Below are positions 42,899 to 50,098 of a DNA stretch of 61,719 nucleotides, one piece after another. Below the pieces are notes generated by a model. That model made no database searches. It saw nothing but the letters and a program-made list of their open reading frames with translations, and was not told the origin of the DNA. Position 1 is the stretch's first letter; the number at the start of each line of letters is the position of its first letter. The position numbers and the translations under genes were made by a program. Source of the DNA: Caulobacterales bacterium (GTDB taxonomy: Bacteria > Pseudomonadota > Alphaproteobacteria > Caulobacterales > Caulobacteraceae). The stretch spans positions 1 to 61,719 of the forward strand of contig CANJID010000013.1 of assembly GCA_947474395.1 (NCBI GenBank), in the 5' to 3' direction.

Positions 42899-43936
42899 AT
42901 GCGCATCCTGATCGGCTCCACCGTCTTCGCCGCGGCCACCCTGGCCCTTGCGGGCCAGGCATCCGCCGCCACGGCGCGCGCCTGCGACCGCACCTGCATG
43001 ATCGGCATCGCCGAGCAGTACCTGGCCGCCTTCGTGGCCCACGATCCGTCCAAGGCGCCGATCGCGCCGGGGACCCGCTACACCGAGACCGGCATCCCGA
43101 TGAAGGTCGGCGAAGGCCTGTGGAAGACGGTCACCGCCCGCGTGCCCGGCGGCTCCTACCTCGTCGATCTCCCGATGCAGACGGTGATCTTCCTGGGCGC
43201 GCTCGAGGCCCCGCGGGGCGTCCCGCCCTCAGGCGCCGGCCCCCTGGTCAGCTCCTGCCCGGCCGCGGCGCCCGCCGCCGGCGCGGCTCCCCGCGCGGCC
43301 CCGCCGGCGCCGCCGGCGCCGACCGGCCCGCAGTACTTCAACGCCGTTCTCCGGCTGAAGGTGGTCAATCGCCAGATCACCGAGATCGAACTCCTGAACC
43401 CCGAAATCCGCGACGCCGAGGTCGCCAAGGGCATGACCTCGCAGAGCAAGTGGTGGGACGCGCCGATCCCGGTCTCCGCCCGCCGCACCCGCGCCGAGAT
43501 GATCGCCGCCGCCGACACCTATTTCCAGGGCGCCCTGAAGGCCGACGGCAAGATCGTGAAGATCACCCCCGACGCCTTCCGCTTCGAGAACGGCGCCCAG
43601 GCCACCAGCGTAAAGATGGAGGGCCCCGGGGCTGGGCCGCGCTCGCCGCTGAACATTCCCGACCAGTTCTCAACCCACGTGTTCGACTACATCAAGAACG
43701 TCACCTTCCGCCGCTGGTACGTGGACGAGGAGCACGGCATCGCCCACGCCTTCGCCATGTTCGACCAGCCCGGCTGGGACGCCAATCCGGCCGCGACGCC
43801 GCCGCTGCGCTGCCAGCCCCGCCGCGTGTCCATGCTGGGCGAGACCTTCAAGCTCGAGAACGGCCTGATCACCCACGTCCAGGCCACGGGCAAGTTCCTG
43901 CCCTACGGCTCGACGCCGGGCTGGCCGGCGCCGTAG
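42899..43936 (+). CDS. Secreted CxxxC/SnoaL-like family protein (DUF8021-like), copy D
   Basis: A 345-residue protein with a Sec signal (ILIGSTVFAAATLALAGQASA), then CDRTCMIGIAEQYLAAFVAHDPSKAPIAPGTRYTETGIPMKVGEGLWKTVTAR. A Pro/Ala loop splits the first domain. The second half opens RAEMIAAADTYFQGALKADGKIVKITPDAFRFENGAQATS and includes RRWYVDEEHGIAHAFAMFDQPG and FKLENGLITHVQATGKFLPYG. It is the fourth member of the family, here behind a PQQ dehydrogenase rather than a ThDP enzyme. The start at 42899 follows GGGAGGTCCC. The unit may bind a pathway intermediate; unproven. Confidence 0.65.
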   Translation: MRILIGSTVFAAATLALAGQASAATARACDRTCMIGIAEQYLAAFVAHDPSKAPIAPGTRYTETGIPMKVGEGLWKTVTARVPGGSYLVDLPMQTVIFLGALEAPRGVPPSGAGPLVSSCPAAAPAAGAAPRAAPPAPPAPTGPQYFNAVLRLKVVNRQITEIELLNPEIRDAEVAKGMTSQSKWWDAPIPVSARRTRAEMIAAADTYFQGALKADGKIVKITPDAFRFENGAQATSVKMEGPGAGPRSPLNIPDQFSTHVFDYIKNVTFRRWYVDEEHGIAHAFAMFDQPGWDANPAATPPLRCQPRRVSMLGETFKLENGLITHVQATGKFLPYGSTPGWPAP

Positions 43937-43961
43937 GCGATCACCTCGCCGCCGGCTTGGG

Positions 43962-44750
43962 TCAGGGCGGCGGGGTCAGGTCGAAGCCCTCCTTGCCGTC
44001 CTTGTCGACCGACCGGTCCAGGGCGGCGATGCAATAGCTCGACTCCTCGATGGTGCGAGTCCTGCTGCGTTGGAAGTGCAGGGTGTAGACCCAGGGTTGG
44101 GTGAAGACGACCGGGTCGGTCACCGTGGTGTCGATCTCCAGGGCGTCGGGGCCGGTCTTGCGGATGCGCTCGTTGACGGTGAGCTTGTGGCCCGCCACCC
44201 CATAGAGGATCTCGTTGGTGGGCCTGAGCCCATGGGTGTCCACCACCAGCGCATCACCTTCCCAACGGCCGATGGATTCGCCCGCGAAGGTGTCGAACAG
44301 ATCGTCGTCCGGGGTGGGTTTGCGGCCATCGACCCACAGGTTGCGAACCTGCAGGCCGCCGGCGACGAGGATGAGGTTGAAAGTGTTCGGCCTCACCACC
44401 GCCTCGAACGCCGTGCCCAGGCTGATCATCACGCGCGGCATGCCCCGCGGCAGGCACTGTTCGTCGGGACTGAAGATCTGGCGACCCTCTTTGCGGTTGA
44501 GGGTCTGCTCCTCCTTCTTGGCCTGGTAGGCCGGCGTCAGCGGTTGCTGCATCGTCTCGAACTTCTCGTCCGAGAGCCGGTCCGTGCCCACCCAGAACCC
44601 GCCGAACTCGCGCTGGAGGGTGTCGAGAGCGTGGTCCTTCAGCGCGTAGGGAGCGGCGGCGGCCGGCTGGGCCTTGGCCGCGGCTGGGGCGATACAAAGG
44701 GCGGCGAGTACAAGGCCGGCGGCCGCCATCGGAGCGCGGATCGGGCGCAT
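43962..44750 (-). CDS. Secreted protein of unknown function, SIGRWEGD family
   Basis: A 262-residue protein with a Sec signal (AAAGLVLAALCIAPAAAKA). Core motifs: DEQCLPRGMPRVMISLGTAFEAVV, LILVAGGLQVRNLWVDGRKPTPDDDLFDTFAGESIGRWEGDALVVDTHGL, VNERIRKTGPDALEIDTTVTDPVVFTQPW. These align in order with the protein at 12707, which adds a Lys tail. The family is uncharacterised. It is the gene downstream of marR on the same strand, 193 bases away, and converges with copy D of the CxxxC family. Confidence 0.68.
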   Translation of the reverse strand: MRPIRAPMAAAGLVLAALCIAPAAAKAQPAAAAPYALKDHALDTLQREFGGFWVGTDRLSDEKFETMQQPLTPAYQAKKEEQTLNRKEGRQIFSPDEQCLPRGMPRVMISLGTAFEAVVRPNTFNLILVAGGLQVRNLWVDGRKPTPDDDLFDTFAGESIGRWEGDALVVDTHGLRPTNEILYGVAGHKLTVNERIRKTGPDALEIDTTVTDPVVFTQPWVYTLHFQRSRTRTIEESSYCIAALDRSVDKDGKEGFDLTPPP

Positions 44751-44943
44751 CTTTCCTCTTCGAAATCAACGTCCGCAAACAGCCGGACCGGGTGGCGCCA
44801 GTTCCCGCGCGACCGCCCGCCAAGTCAATCGCATCGCCGGCGCCGTTCCGCGCCGACAGTTTCAATGAAAATGGGCAAGGGCCCGACCGGGGCCCGGCGG
44901 CGGCGCTTCGCGCCGATCCACCTCCCCCGCTCGCGGGGAAAGT

Positions 44944-45414
44944 CTAGGAGGTGACCGCCGCCATGGCGTGTTGGGCGTCGGTGGAGAACCGGCCCATGCG
45001 GATGTCTTCCATCAGGGTGTGAAGGGCGCCGCGCAGGGCCGCCTCCTCTCCCTCGCCGAGGTGGGAGAACATCTCGGACTCCAATTCGTCCACCCGGCGC
45101 TCGCACTCGACCAGCACGGAGCGGCCGTGGTCGGTCAGGGCCAGGCGCAGAATCCGCCGGTTGGCGGCGTCCTCGTGGCGCGAGACCATGCCCTTGCGCT
45201 CCAGCGCGGTGATCATCTCGTTCATCGACTGGGGGGTCACCCGAAACCGGCGCGAGAGCTCGGCCGAGGACAGGCCGTCGCGGGCGTTCAGGATCGACAG
45301 CACCGTGTACTGGATATCGGTGAGCTGGAAGTCGCGCAGCTTCTCTTCGATAGCGGTGCGGATCGCCACGCCGACGACCCGGATCAGATAGATGGTGCGC
45401 GGTGTCCTGGCCAT
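44944..45414 (-). CDS. MarR family transcriptional regulator
   Basis: A 156-residue winged-helix regulator. LTDIQYTVLSILNARDGLSSAELSRRFRVTPQSMNEMITALERKGMVSRHEDAANRRILRLALTDHGRSVL is the full MarR DNA-binding domain with the wing (D-x-R-x4-L-T). Flanking helices supply dimerisation. MarR proteins usually repress a divergent catabolic gene and their own gene, released by a phenolic or other ligand. Here the divergent neighbour is a DUF6152 gene, and two palindromes lie in the interval between them. It is the only dedicated regulator in the 7-46 kb region. Confidence 0.9.
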   Translation of the reverse strand: MARTPRTIYLIRVVGVAIRTAIEEKLRDFQLTDIQYTVLSILNARDGLSSAELSRRFRVTPQSMNEMITALERKGMVSRHEDAANRRILRLALTDHGRSVLVECERRVDELESEMFSHLGEGEEAALRGALHTLMEDIRMGRFSTDAQHAMAAVTS

Positions 45415-45734
45415 GGGCCGAGCCTGCTCCGAAATTACAGCAACCTGTGCAATCGAGGGTTACAATGCACCCCTAAACCGCCCAGCCGCATAACCACACA
45501 TCCCTTATGCGGCCTGGAATTTCAAGCTCGCCCGACGGACATATCAGGCGTCCTGATACAGCACCCTACCCGGACGGGCGTGAAAGTCCACAAGTTCATT
45601 AGCGACGCTCAGGCCCCATTCATAATCGTTCGGCCAGGATGACGTTCAGCGACGGAAAACATGCCTCTCTGGCGTGGAGTCCCTGGTTCCATTAGACTAT
45701 CGGCCAAAGCGTACAGAGCTCTCAGGGAATACCG
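45415..45734. promoter_or_regulatory. marR / DUF6152 divergent control region
   Basis: A 320-base gene-free stretch. It contains ACAG-CAAC-CTGT at 45437-45448 about 25 bases before marR, a 9-bp-arm dyad GCCGCATAA ... TTATGCGGC at 45485-45513, and a tight palindrome TATCAGG-CGT-CCTGATA at 45542-45558. I see no small gene or RNA. The sequence is somewhat AT-richer than the coding DNA around it. Confidence 0.6.
45542..45558. promoter_or_regulatory. Candidate MarR operator palindrome
   Basis: TATCAGG-CGT-CCTGATA is a 17-base perfect palindrome with a 3-base spacer, the size expected for a MarR dimer site. It is 128 bases from the marR start and 177 from the DUF6152 start, so distance is larger than usual for a simple repressor site. 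Confidence 0.45.
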
Positions 45735-46118
45735 ATGAAGTCGTTGAGGATCGCAGCCATGGCGATCGGCCTCGCAGCGCTCGCAGCGCCTGCCCTGGCC
45801 CACCATTCCTACGCGACCTTCGCGCTCGACCGGCAGCAGACCGTGGTCGGCGTCGTCCATGATTTCCGCTGGAGCAATCCCCACGCCTGGATCGAGATCG
45901 ACGTCGCCAACCCCAAGGGCGGGGTCACGCGCTGGAGCATCGAGTGCAACAGCCCGAACATTCTCAGCCGCATCGGCTGGAAGGCCACCTCCCTGAAGCC
46001 CGGCGACAAGGCGACGGTGGTGGTGCATCCGATGAAGGACGGCGGCAGTGGCGGCAGCCTGATCTCCGTGACCCTGCGCGACGGCACGGTGCTGAACGAG
46101 ACCGCCAAGTCGCTCTGA
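45735..46118 (+). CDS. DUF6152 family periplasmic protein (copy 3)
   Basis: A 127-residue protein. The signal ends APALA, giving a mature start HHSYATFALDRQQTVVGVVHDFRWSNPHAWIEIDV; then WSIECNSPNILSRIGWKATSLKPGDKATVVVHPMKDG and SLISVTLRDGTVLNE. It has the family's full set of His: mature N-terminus, NPH, and HPMKDG. It lacks the Pro/Ala tail of copy 2. Divergent from marR, so a likely target of that regulator. Function unknown; copper binding is my inference from the His pattern. Confidence 0.78.
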   Translation: MKSLRIAAMAIGLAALAAPALAHHSYATFALDRQQTVVGVVHDFRWSNPHAWIEIDVANPKGGVTRWSIECNSPNILSRIGWKATSLKPGDKATVVVHPMKDGGSGGSLISVTLRDGTVLNETAKSL

Positions 46119-46169
46119 CGCCGGGCCTGACGGTCCTGAGATCCTCGACCTCCTCTATCCCAACCAGCC

Positions 46170-46661
46170 TCAGCCGAGCGGCTTGAGCATCCGGATCATG
46201 GTGCCGGTCGAATCCTCCGGCGCCTGGGCGAACTCGTAGGGGAAGAAGCCGGCCCGCTCGTAGGCCTGGCGGGCCACGTCGTTCGAGCCATAGACGTTCA
46301 GCGTCAGGCGGAGCGCCCGCGCTTCCCGCGCCAGCGTGGTGGCGCCCTTTAACAACAGACCGGAAAGCCCGAGTCCCCGCCACTCCGGCGACAGGGCCAC
46401 CCGGATCAGGTGGGCCCGGCGCTCGCGCGCATGAAAGCGGATGCCGAAGATCCCCACCGGCTCGTCGTCCACGTCGGTCAGGACGTAATGCTCGCGGCCA
46501 GGGGCGAAGAACTCCCGCGCCAGCCAATCGGCGTCGAGAGGGTCGGGGACATGCGGGCTGCCCCAACTCACCACCGAGCCGCGATCGGGAAACCAGGAGA
46601 CGATCTCCTCGGCGTCCGTCTCGCGCGCCCGGCGGACCTTCGGGAAGGTGACTTCGCTCAC
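46170..46661 (-). CDS. GNAT family N-acetyltransferase
   Basis: A 163-residue GNAT protein. VRRARETDAEEIVSWF starts the fold, REHYVLTDVDDEPVGIFGIRFHARERRAHLIRVALSPEWRGLGLSGLLLKGATTLARE carries the acetyl-CoA loop (R-G-L-G-L-S), and LTLNVYGSNDVARQAYERAGFFPYEF closes it, as in RimI/RimJ-like enzymes. Ten bases after the ATPase zeta gene on the same strand, so possibly co-transcribed. Acceptor unknown. Confidence 0.85.
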   Translation of the reverse strand: MSEVTFPKVRRARETDAEEIVSWFPDRGSVVSWGSPHVPDPLDADWLAREFFAPGREHYVLTDVDDEPVGIFGIRFHARERRAHLIRVALSPEWRGLGLSGLLLKGATTLAREARALRLTLNVYGSNDVARQAYERAGFFPYEFAQAPEDSTGTMIRMLKPLG

Positions 46662-46671
46662 TTCAATCCGC

Positions 46672-46995
46672 TCACTTGCCGGCTTTGATCTCCGCCCGGG
46701 CTTCCGACAGCAGCGCGCTCATGCGCTCGCGCACGGCCTGGGCCGGGACATCCACATTCTTCTGGGCGAGGTCGGCGGCGACCTTCTCCAGCACGTCGTC
46801 GTCGCCGGCTTCCTTGAAATCGGATTTGACCACCGTCTGGGCGTAGGCGTCCAGCGCCTCTCCGCTCAGGCCCATCAGTTCCCCCGCCCAGCGCCCCAGC
46901 GCGCGGTTGCGCCTCGCCTGGGCCCGGAATTCCTGGTCCTGGTCGAGGGCGTATTGCGCCTCAAAGGCCTTTTCGCGGTTGTCGAAGGTGGTCAT
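46672..46995 (-). CDS. ATPase inhibitor subunit zeta (DUF1476)
   Basis: A 107-residue protein matching the alphaproteobacterial zeta inhibitor of F1FO-ATPase throughout: TTFDNREKAFEAQYALDQDQEFRAQARRNRALGRWAGELMGLSGEALDAYAQTVV, then a C-terminal helical bundle (DDDVLEKVAADLAQKNVDVPAQAVRERM). The N-terminal segment inserts into the F1 catalytic interface and blocks ATP hydrolysis. Its presence is good evidence for an alphaproteobacterial host. Confidence 0.93.
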   Translation of the reverse strand: MTTFDNREKAFEAQYALDQDQEFRAQARRNRALGRWAGELMGLSGEALDAYAQTVVKSDFKEAGDDDVLEKVAADLAQKNVDVPAQAVRERMSALLSEARAEIKAGK

Positions 46996-47299
46996 GGCTC
47001 TCCCTGCCGATGCGGCTGTTCCAACCTATATAGGCCGCCCGGTCGCCATCAGGAATTCCGCCGCGGCGGAATCTTTGCGGCGCCGCAAGCCCGCCGCCCC
47101 GCACAGCCGGCCTGAATGGCGGATGAACGCCCCGTTCATTTACCGAATTCGCGACAGGGCAATTGGCCACACTACTTGTTTTCATAAGTAAGAATACGGT
47201 CGATTACAGAGTTAATGGGGCGTTGGCGGTGTTCATTAGAGAGTCATTGACTCCTGATGCTGTCCACTCCGCATGTTCTTGTCCGGGGAGGGCGTAGTC
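46996..47299. promoter_or_regulatory. Divergent intergenic region with two adjacent perfect palindromes
   Basis: A 304-base stretch without a gene. ATTCCGCCGCGGCGGAAT (47055-47072, 18 bases) and TTGCGGCGCCGCAA (47075-47088, 14 bases) are both perfect palindromes two bases apart, 60-93 bases upstream of the ATPase zeta start. From 47150 to 47230 the DNA is AT-rich (ACTTGTTTTCATAAGT, TTACAGAGTTAATG), a likely promoter for the plus-strand gene at 47300. Confidence 0.55.
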
Positions 47300-48934
47300 A
47301 TGGCGGCTTTTAAAAACGGTTGGGCGATTCTGGCGGCGACGGTGCTGGCGACTTCGCCCGCCTTTGCCGATGTGCAGTCGGTGGAGGTGCGGACCTCCCC
47401 CATCCACGCGGTCCCGGCCGACAACGACGCGGCGCCGGCCAGGATCGTCCTGGACGCCCCGGCCGTGGAGCTTGCAGCGCCGCAGGCCTCTGCGCGGGTC
47501 GGCGCCGACCGCCCCGCCGAAGACGGCACCCTGAACGCCCAGTACGCGGCCCTGAAGGTCTCGGCGCCCAAGATCGAGGAGGCGGCGCCCGCGGGCCCCG
47601 CCGTGCCGCTGGCCCGCACCGTGGTCGAGTCCGCCGGAGCCTTCGAGAACTACATGCGCCGCGCGACGGCCATCAATCCGAAGTTCACGGATGGGGCCGC
47701 CGTTGCGGCCGCCCTCACCGAGGGCTCCACCTATCAGGCCGGCCAGCTGGAGCAGGGCGCCATCGCCTACGCCGCGCTGGTCGCCCTTCAGGACCCGATG
47801 TTCGTCCAGTCCGTGCACGACCTCGGCTTCGACGCCGGCGACCGGAGCGACTTCCTCCGGGCCCTGGGGGACAATCCCCGGGCGGTGATGCAGGTCCCCG
47901 GCGCCGACGGCGCGGCCGCCATGGTTTCGGCCGTGCTCGGCCGCATGGGCTACCAGGCCCTGCAGTCGGGCAAGGCGATCAAGCAGGCCGCCTACGACGT
48001 GCAGCATCAGGCCTGGTCCAAGGAGGCCGTGCCCAATCCGGAAGCGCGCCTGGCCAAGGCCAAGGCCCAGTCGGCCGCAAGGTTCTCGCCGACCCCGGCC
48101 GACACCGCCCAGCTGGTCAAGACCGTGCTCTCCCTGCGCAAGGGCGGCTCCGCCGACACGGGCTCCTCCGCCCCCACCGCCGCCGTGGTCAACGGCATCG
48201 CCATCGCCGCCCTGGCGGTGCTGAACGAGGCCGGAGACGACAACGCCGCGCGGCTGGAGCCCCTGCTCAACGACGCCAGGAGCGCCGAGTGCGTGAAGAT
48301 GGCCAAGCTGAACCTGTTCCAGTGCCTGGCCGTCGCGGGCCCGCAGTACGAGGACGTGTTCTGCCTCGGCCAGCATGCGGTGATGGAGACGGCCCAGTGC
48401 GTGGTGGCCGCCTCCGGCCAGGTCGAGGCGCCGAGCGTGCGGCTCGCCTCCGCCGTCCTTCCGCCCAAGCCGACGTCGATGCAGTTCCCCGTGGCCCTCG
48501 ACTCGTCCTCGGGCCCCGAGCGCGGCGCCGCCTTCGGCGAGCGCGTGAACCGCAACCGGGCGCCTGCGCCGCGCACCGAGGCGGAAGCAACCTACGACCG
48601 CGCCCCTGCTCCTGCCCGGCTTCAGGAGCGACTTCAGGACCGGGCCGACGTGCCCGAGGCCGATGACGCGGATATCTACGCCGAGGAGGATCGCGCCCCG
48701 GCCCCTCGCACCGACCGGTACAACCGCCAGGAAGACTACGCGGCGGCCGAGGACCTGCGCCCGGTCCCGGCGCCCCGTCAGCAGGCGCGCCGGGCCGCGC
48801 CGCAATACGATCCCTACGCCGGCGACCGCTACGCCCCGCCGGCCTACTATCAGCCCGATCCGCGCGACGTCCGTCGCCCCGGCCGCGCCTACATGTACGA
48901 CCGCGCCGTGCCGGACTACGACTTCGAACGATAG
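47300..48934 (+). CDS. Secreted protein of unknown function with disordered Arg/Pro/Tyr tail
   Basis: A 544-residue protein with a Sec signal (GWAILAATVLATSPAFA). Residues ~100-390 form an alpha-helical folded part (ENYMRRATAINPKFTDGAAVAAALTEGSTYQAGQLEQGAIAYAALVALQDPMFV; later CVKMAKLNLFQCLAVAGPQYEDVFCLGQHAVMETAQCVV with four Cys, probably disulfide-bonded). The last ~120 residues are low-complexity with repeated RAPAPR and Tyr-rich segments. It resembles conserved caulobacter envelope proteins; no function known to me. GGGGAGGGCGTAGTC supports 47300. The IS1-type element inserted 39 bases after the stop codon. Confidence 0.7.
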   Translation: MAAFKNGWAILAATVLATSPAFADVQSVEVRTSPIHAVPADNDAAPARIVLDAPAVELAAPQASARVGADRPAEDGTLNAQYAALKVSAPKIEEAAPAGPAVPLARTVVESAGAFENYMRRATAINPKFTDGAAVAAALTEGSTYQAGQLEQGAIAYAALVALQDPMFVQSVHDLGFDAGDRSDFLRALGDNPRAVMQVPGADGAAAMVSAVLGRMGYQALQSGKAIKQAAYDVQHQAWSKEAVPNPEARLAKAKAQSAARFSPTPADTAQLVKTVLSLRKGGSADTGSSAPTAAVVNGIAIAALAVLNEAGDDNAARLEPLLNDARSAECVKMAKLNLFQCLAVAGPQYEDVFCLGQHAVMETAQCVVAASGQVEAPSVRLASAVLPPKPTSMQFPVALDSSSGPERGAAFGERVNRNRAPAPRTEAEATYDRAPAPARLQERLQDRADVPEADDADIYAEEDRAPAPRTDRYNRQEDYAAAEDLRPVPAPRQQARRAAPQYDPYAGDRYAPPAYYQPDPRDVRRPGRAYMYDRAVPDYDFER

Positions 48935-48965
48935 TTACGGGAAAAGACCACGAGCGCGGCGGCTG

Positions 48966-48973
48966 CGTCGCCG
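48966..48973. repeat. Target-site duplication, left copy
   Basis: CGTCGCCG directly before the left inverted repeat; the identical octamer follows the right inverted repeat at 51931-51938. An 8-base duplication is normal for the IS1 family (8-9 bases). Confidence 0.9.
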
Positions 48974-48995
48974 GGTAGTGTCTCAGTTTGAAATC
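48974..48995 (+). repeat. Left terminal inverted repeat
   Basis: 22 bases beginning GGTAGTGTCTCAG, perfectly complementary to 51909-51930. The start resembles the GGTAATG/GGTGATG ends of classical IS1. Confidence 0.95.
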
Positions 48996-49150
48996 TTGGG
49001 CCTCAAGCGAAGAACGGCCCCGTCGTGGGCAAGCTGCCGCCATTGAGCGGCTATAGCCATACAGTCCGCGTGGATGGCGGGTGTCGTCGCCTGAGCCGCC
49101 ATCAGCTCAAGCTCAAGAGCTTTGGCTAGACACTCTTTGGTGGCTTTCAT
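48983..49150 (-). CDS. Small hypothetical passenger protein
   Basis: A possible 55-residue protein, MKATKECLAKALELELMAAQ at its start and a helical AIHADCMAIAAQWRQLAHDGAVL segment after it. Its stop codon lies within the left inverted repeat of the IS element. The amphipathic helix pattern looks like a real protein rather than a shadow, and I have a sense of such short proteins recurring in alphaproteobacteria, but there is no strong ribosome site. It is downstream of the transposase on the same strand. Confidence 0.4.
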   Translation of the reverse strand: MKATKECLAKALELELMAAQATTPAIHADCMAIAAQWRQLAHDGAVLRLRPKISN

Positions 49151-49175
49151 GGGCGCACCATACGCCGCCCACCAA

Positions 49176-50054
49176 TCAAGTGGCCTTCTTATATGGCCCC
49201 CGCTTGCCGGGCTGAGGCCGGTTCGCTTCGATCCGCTCCGCAATGTCTTCCATCGTCCAGAGCGTGTCCGTGATCCCAGCCGCCATGGCTGGCGTGACCT
49301 TCAGCGTCTTGTGGATGCGGACGAAGTTGTAAAAGGCGAAGTACAGGGCCAGGGCGTGGACGTGGTTCTGGAACTTCTTGCTGAAGGCGTTCGTGAGCCG
49401 GGTGAACCGGCGGTTTTGCATCCTGATCGAGAGGTTGGCACGCTCGACGTAGGACGTTGAGACGTGGGCTTGATCGGGGTCGCCTTCCACCACCCGCTTG
49501 CGGGTGCCAGTGCAGATCGGCGGGCTGTAGCGACCGCGAGCGGCGGCCGGATCGGTGCGATAGACCTTCTCCAGCGTGGCGTAATCGGCATCGGCGCCAA
49601 AGGCTTCCTCGATGGCCCGGAGATAGGCGTTGTGGGCGTCCGTCGTGATCTGGATGCGGTCGGACACGATCCGGCTCCGCAGATCGTCGGCCAGGATCAT
49701 GGCGCTGGCGCCCGAACGGTCGCCGACGAAGTAGCTCACCATCAGCTTGGTATCGGCGTCGAGAGCGGTCCACGTCCACACGTCGCCAGCGCCTTCCGGA
49801 GCGGCTTCAGCAGCGGCGACATTCTTCGCCTTGGCGTAGCAGAACGACCAGATTTCATCGGCCTGGATGCGCGCCGACTTCACGCCCCGGACCTGCTCGT
49901 CATGCAGGGCCAGGCAGGCTTCCCCGGCGTCCACCAGCAGCTTCGTCACGGTGTTGATGGAGACGTCCGCCACCCGCGAAATCGACCGCATGGACGAACC
50001 CTCGCAGAGCATCGAGAGGATTTGGACGCGCTTGGCGAGGGGCAGCTTGTTCAT
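49176..50054 (-). CDS. IS1-family DDE transposase
   Basis: A 292-residue transposase in one uninterrupted frame. The N-terminal part is an HTH (VQILSMLCEGSSMRSISRVADVSINTVTKLL). Catalytic acids are Asp in ADEIWSFCYAKAKN, Asp in TTDAHNAYLRAIEEAFG and Glu in YVERANLSIRMQNRRFTRLTNAFSKK, followed by ALALYFAFYNFVRIHKTL, all matching InsB-type enzymes. Classical IS1 needs a -1 frameshift to fuse InsA and InsB; here both are already fused. AAGGGGGGC precedes the ATG at 50054. It ends in a basic GKRGPYKKAT tail. Confidence 0.92.
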   Translation of the reverse strand: MNKLPLAKRVQILSMLCEGSSMRSISRVADVSINTVTKLLVDAGEACLALHDEQVRGVKSARIQADEIWSFCYAKAKNVAAAEAAPEGAGDVWTWTALDADTKLMVSYFVGDRSGASAMILADDLRSRIVSDRIQITTDAHNAYLRAIEEAFGADADYATLEKVYRTDPAAARGRYSPPICTGTRKRVVEGDPDQAHVSTSYVERANLSIRMQNRRFTRLTNAFSKKFQNHVHALALYFAFYNFVRIHKTLKVTPAMAAGITDTLWTMEDIAERIEANRPQPGKRGPYKKAT

Positions 50055-50098
50055 GCCCCCCTTATCTGAACTTTTTGCTTGAGTGTCAAGCATAACGA

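Noticed and set aside
7030-46118. Fumonisin-type (fum) degradation cluster
   Set aside because: Receptor, esterase, transporter and MarR genes are reminiscent, but no aminotransferase is present and the molybdenum hydroxylases and PQQ enzyme do not fit.
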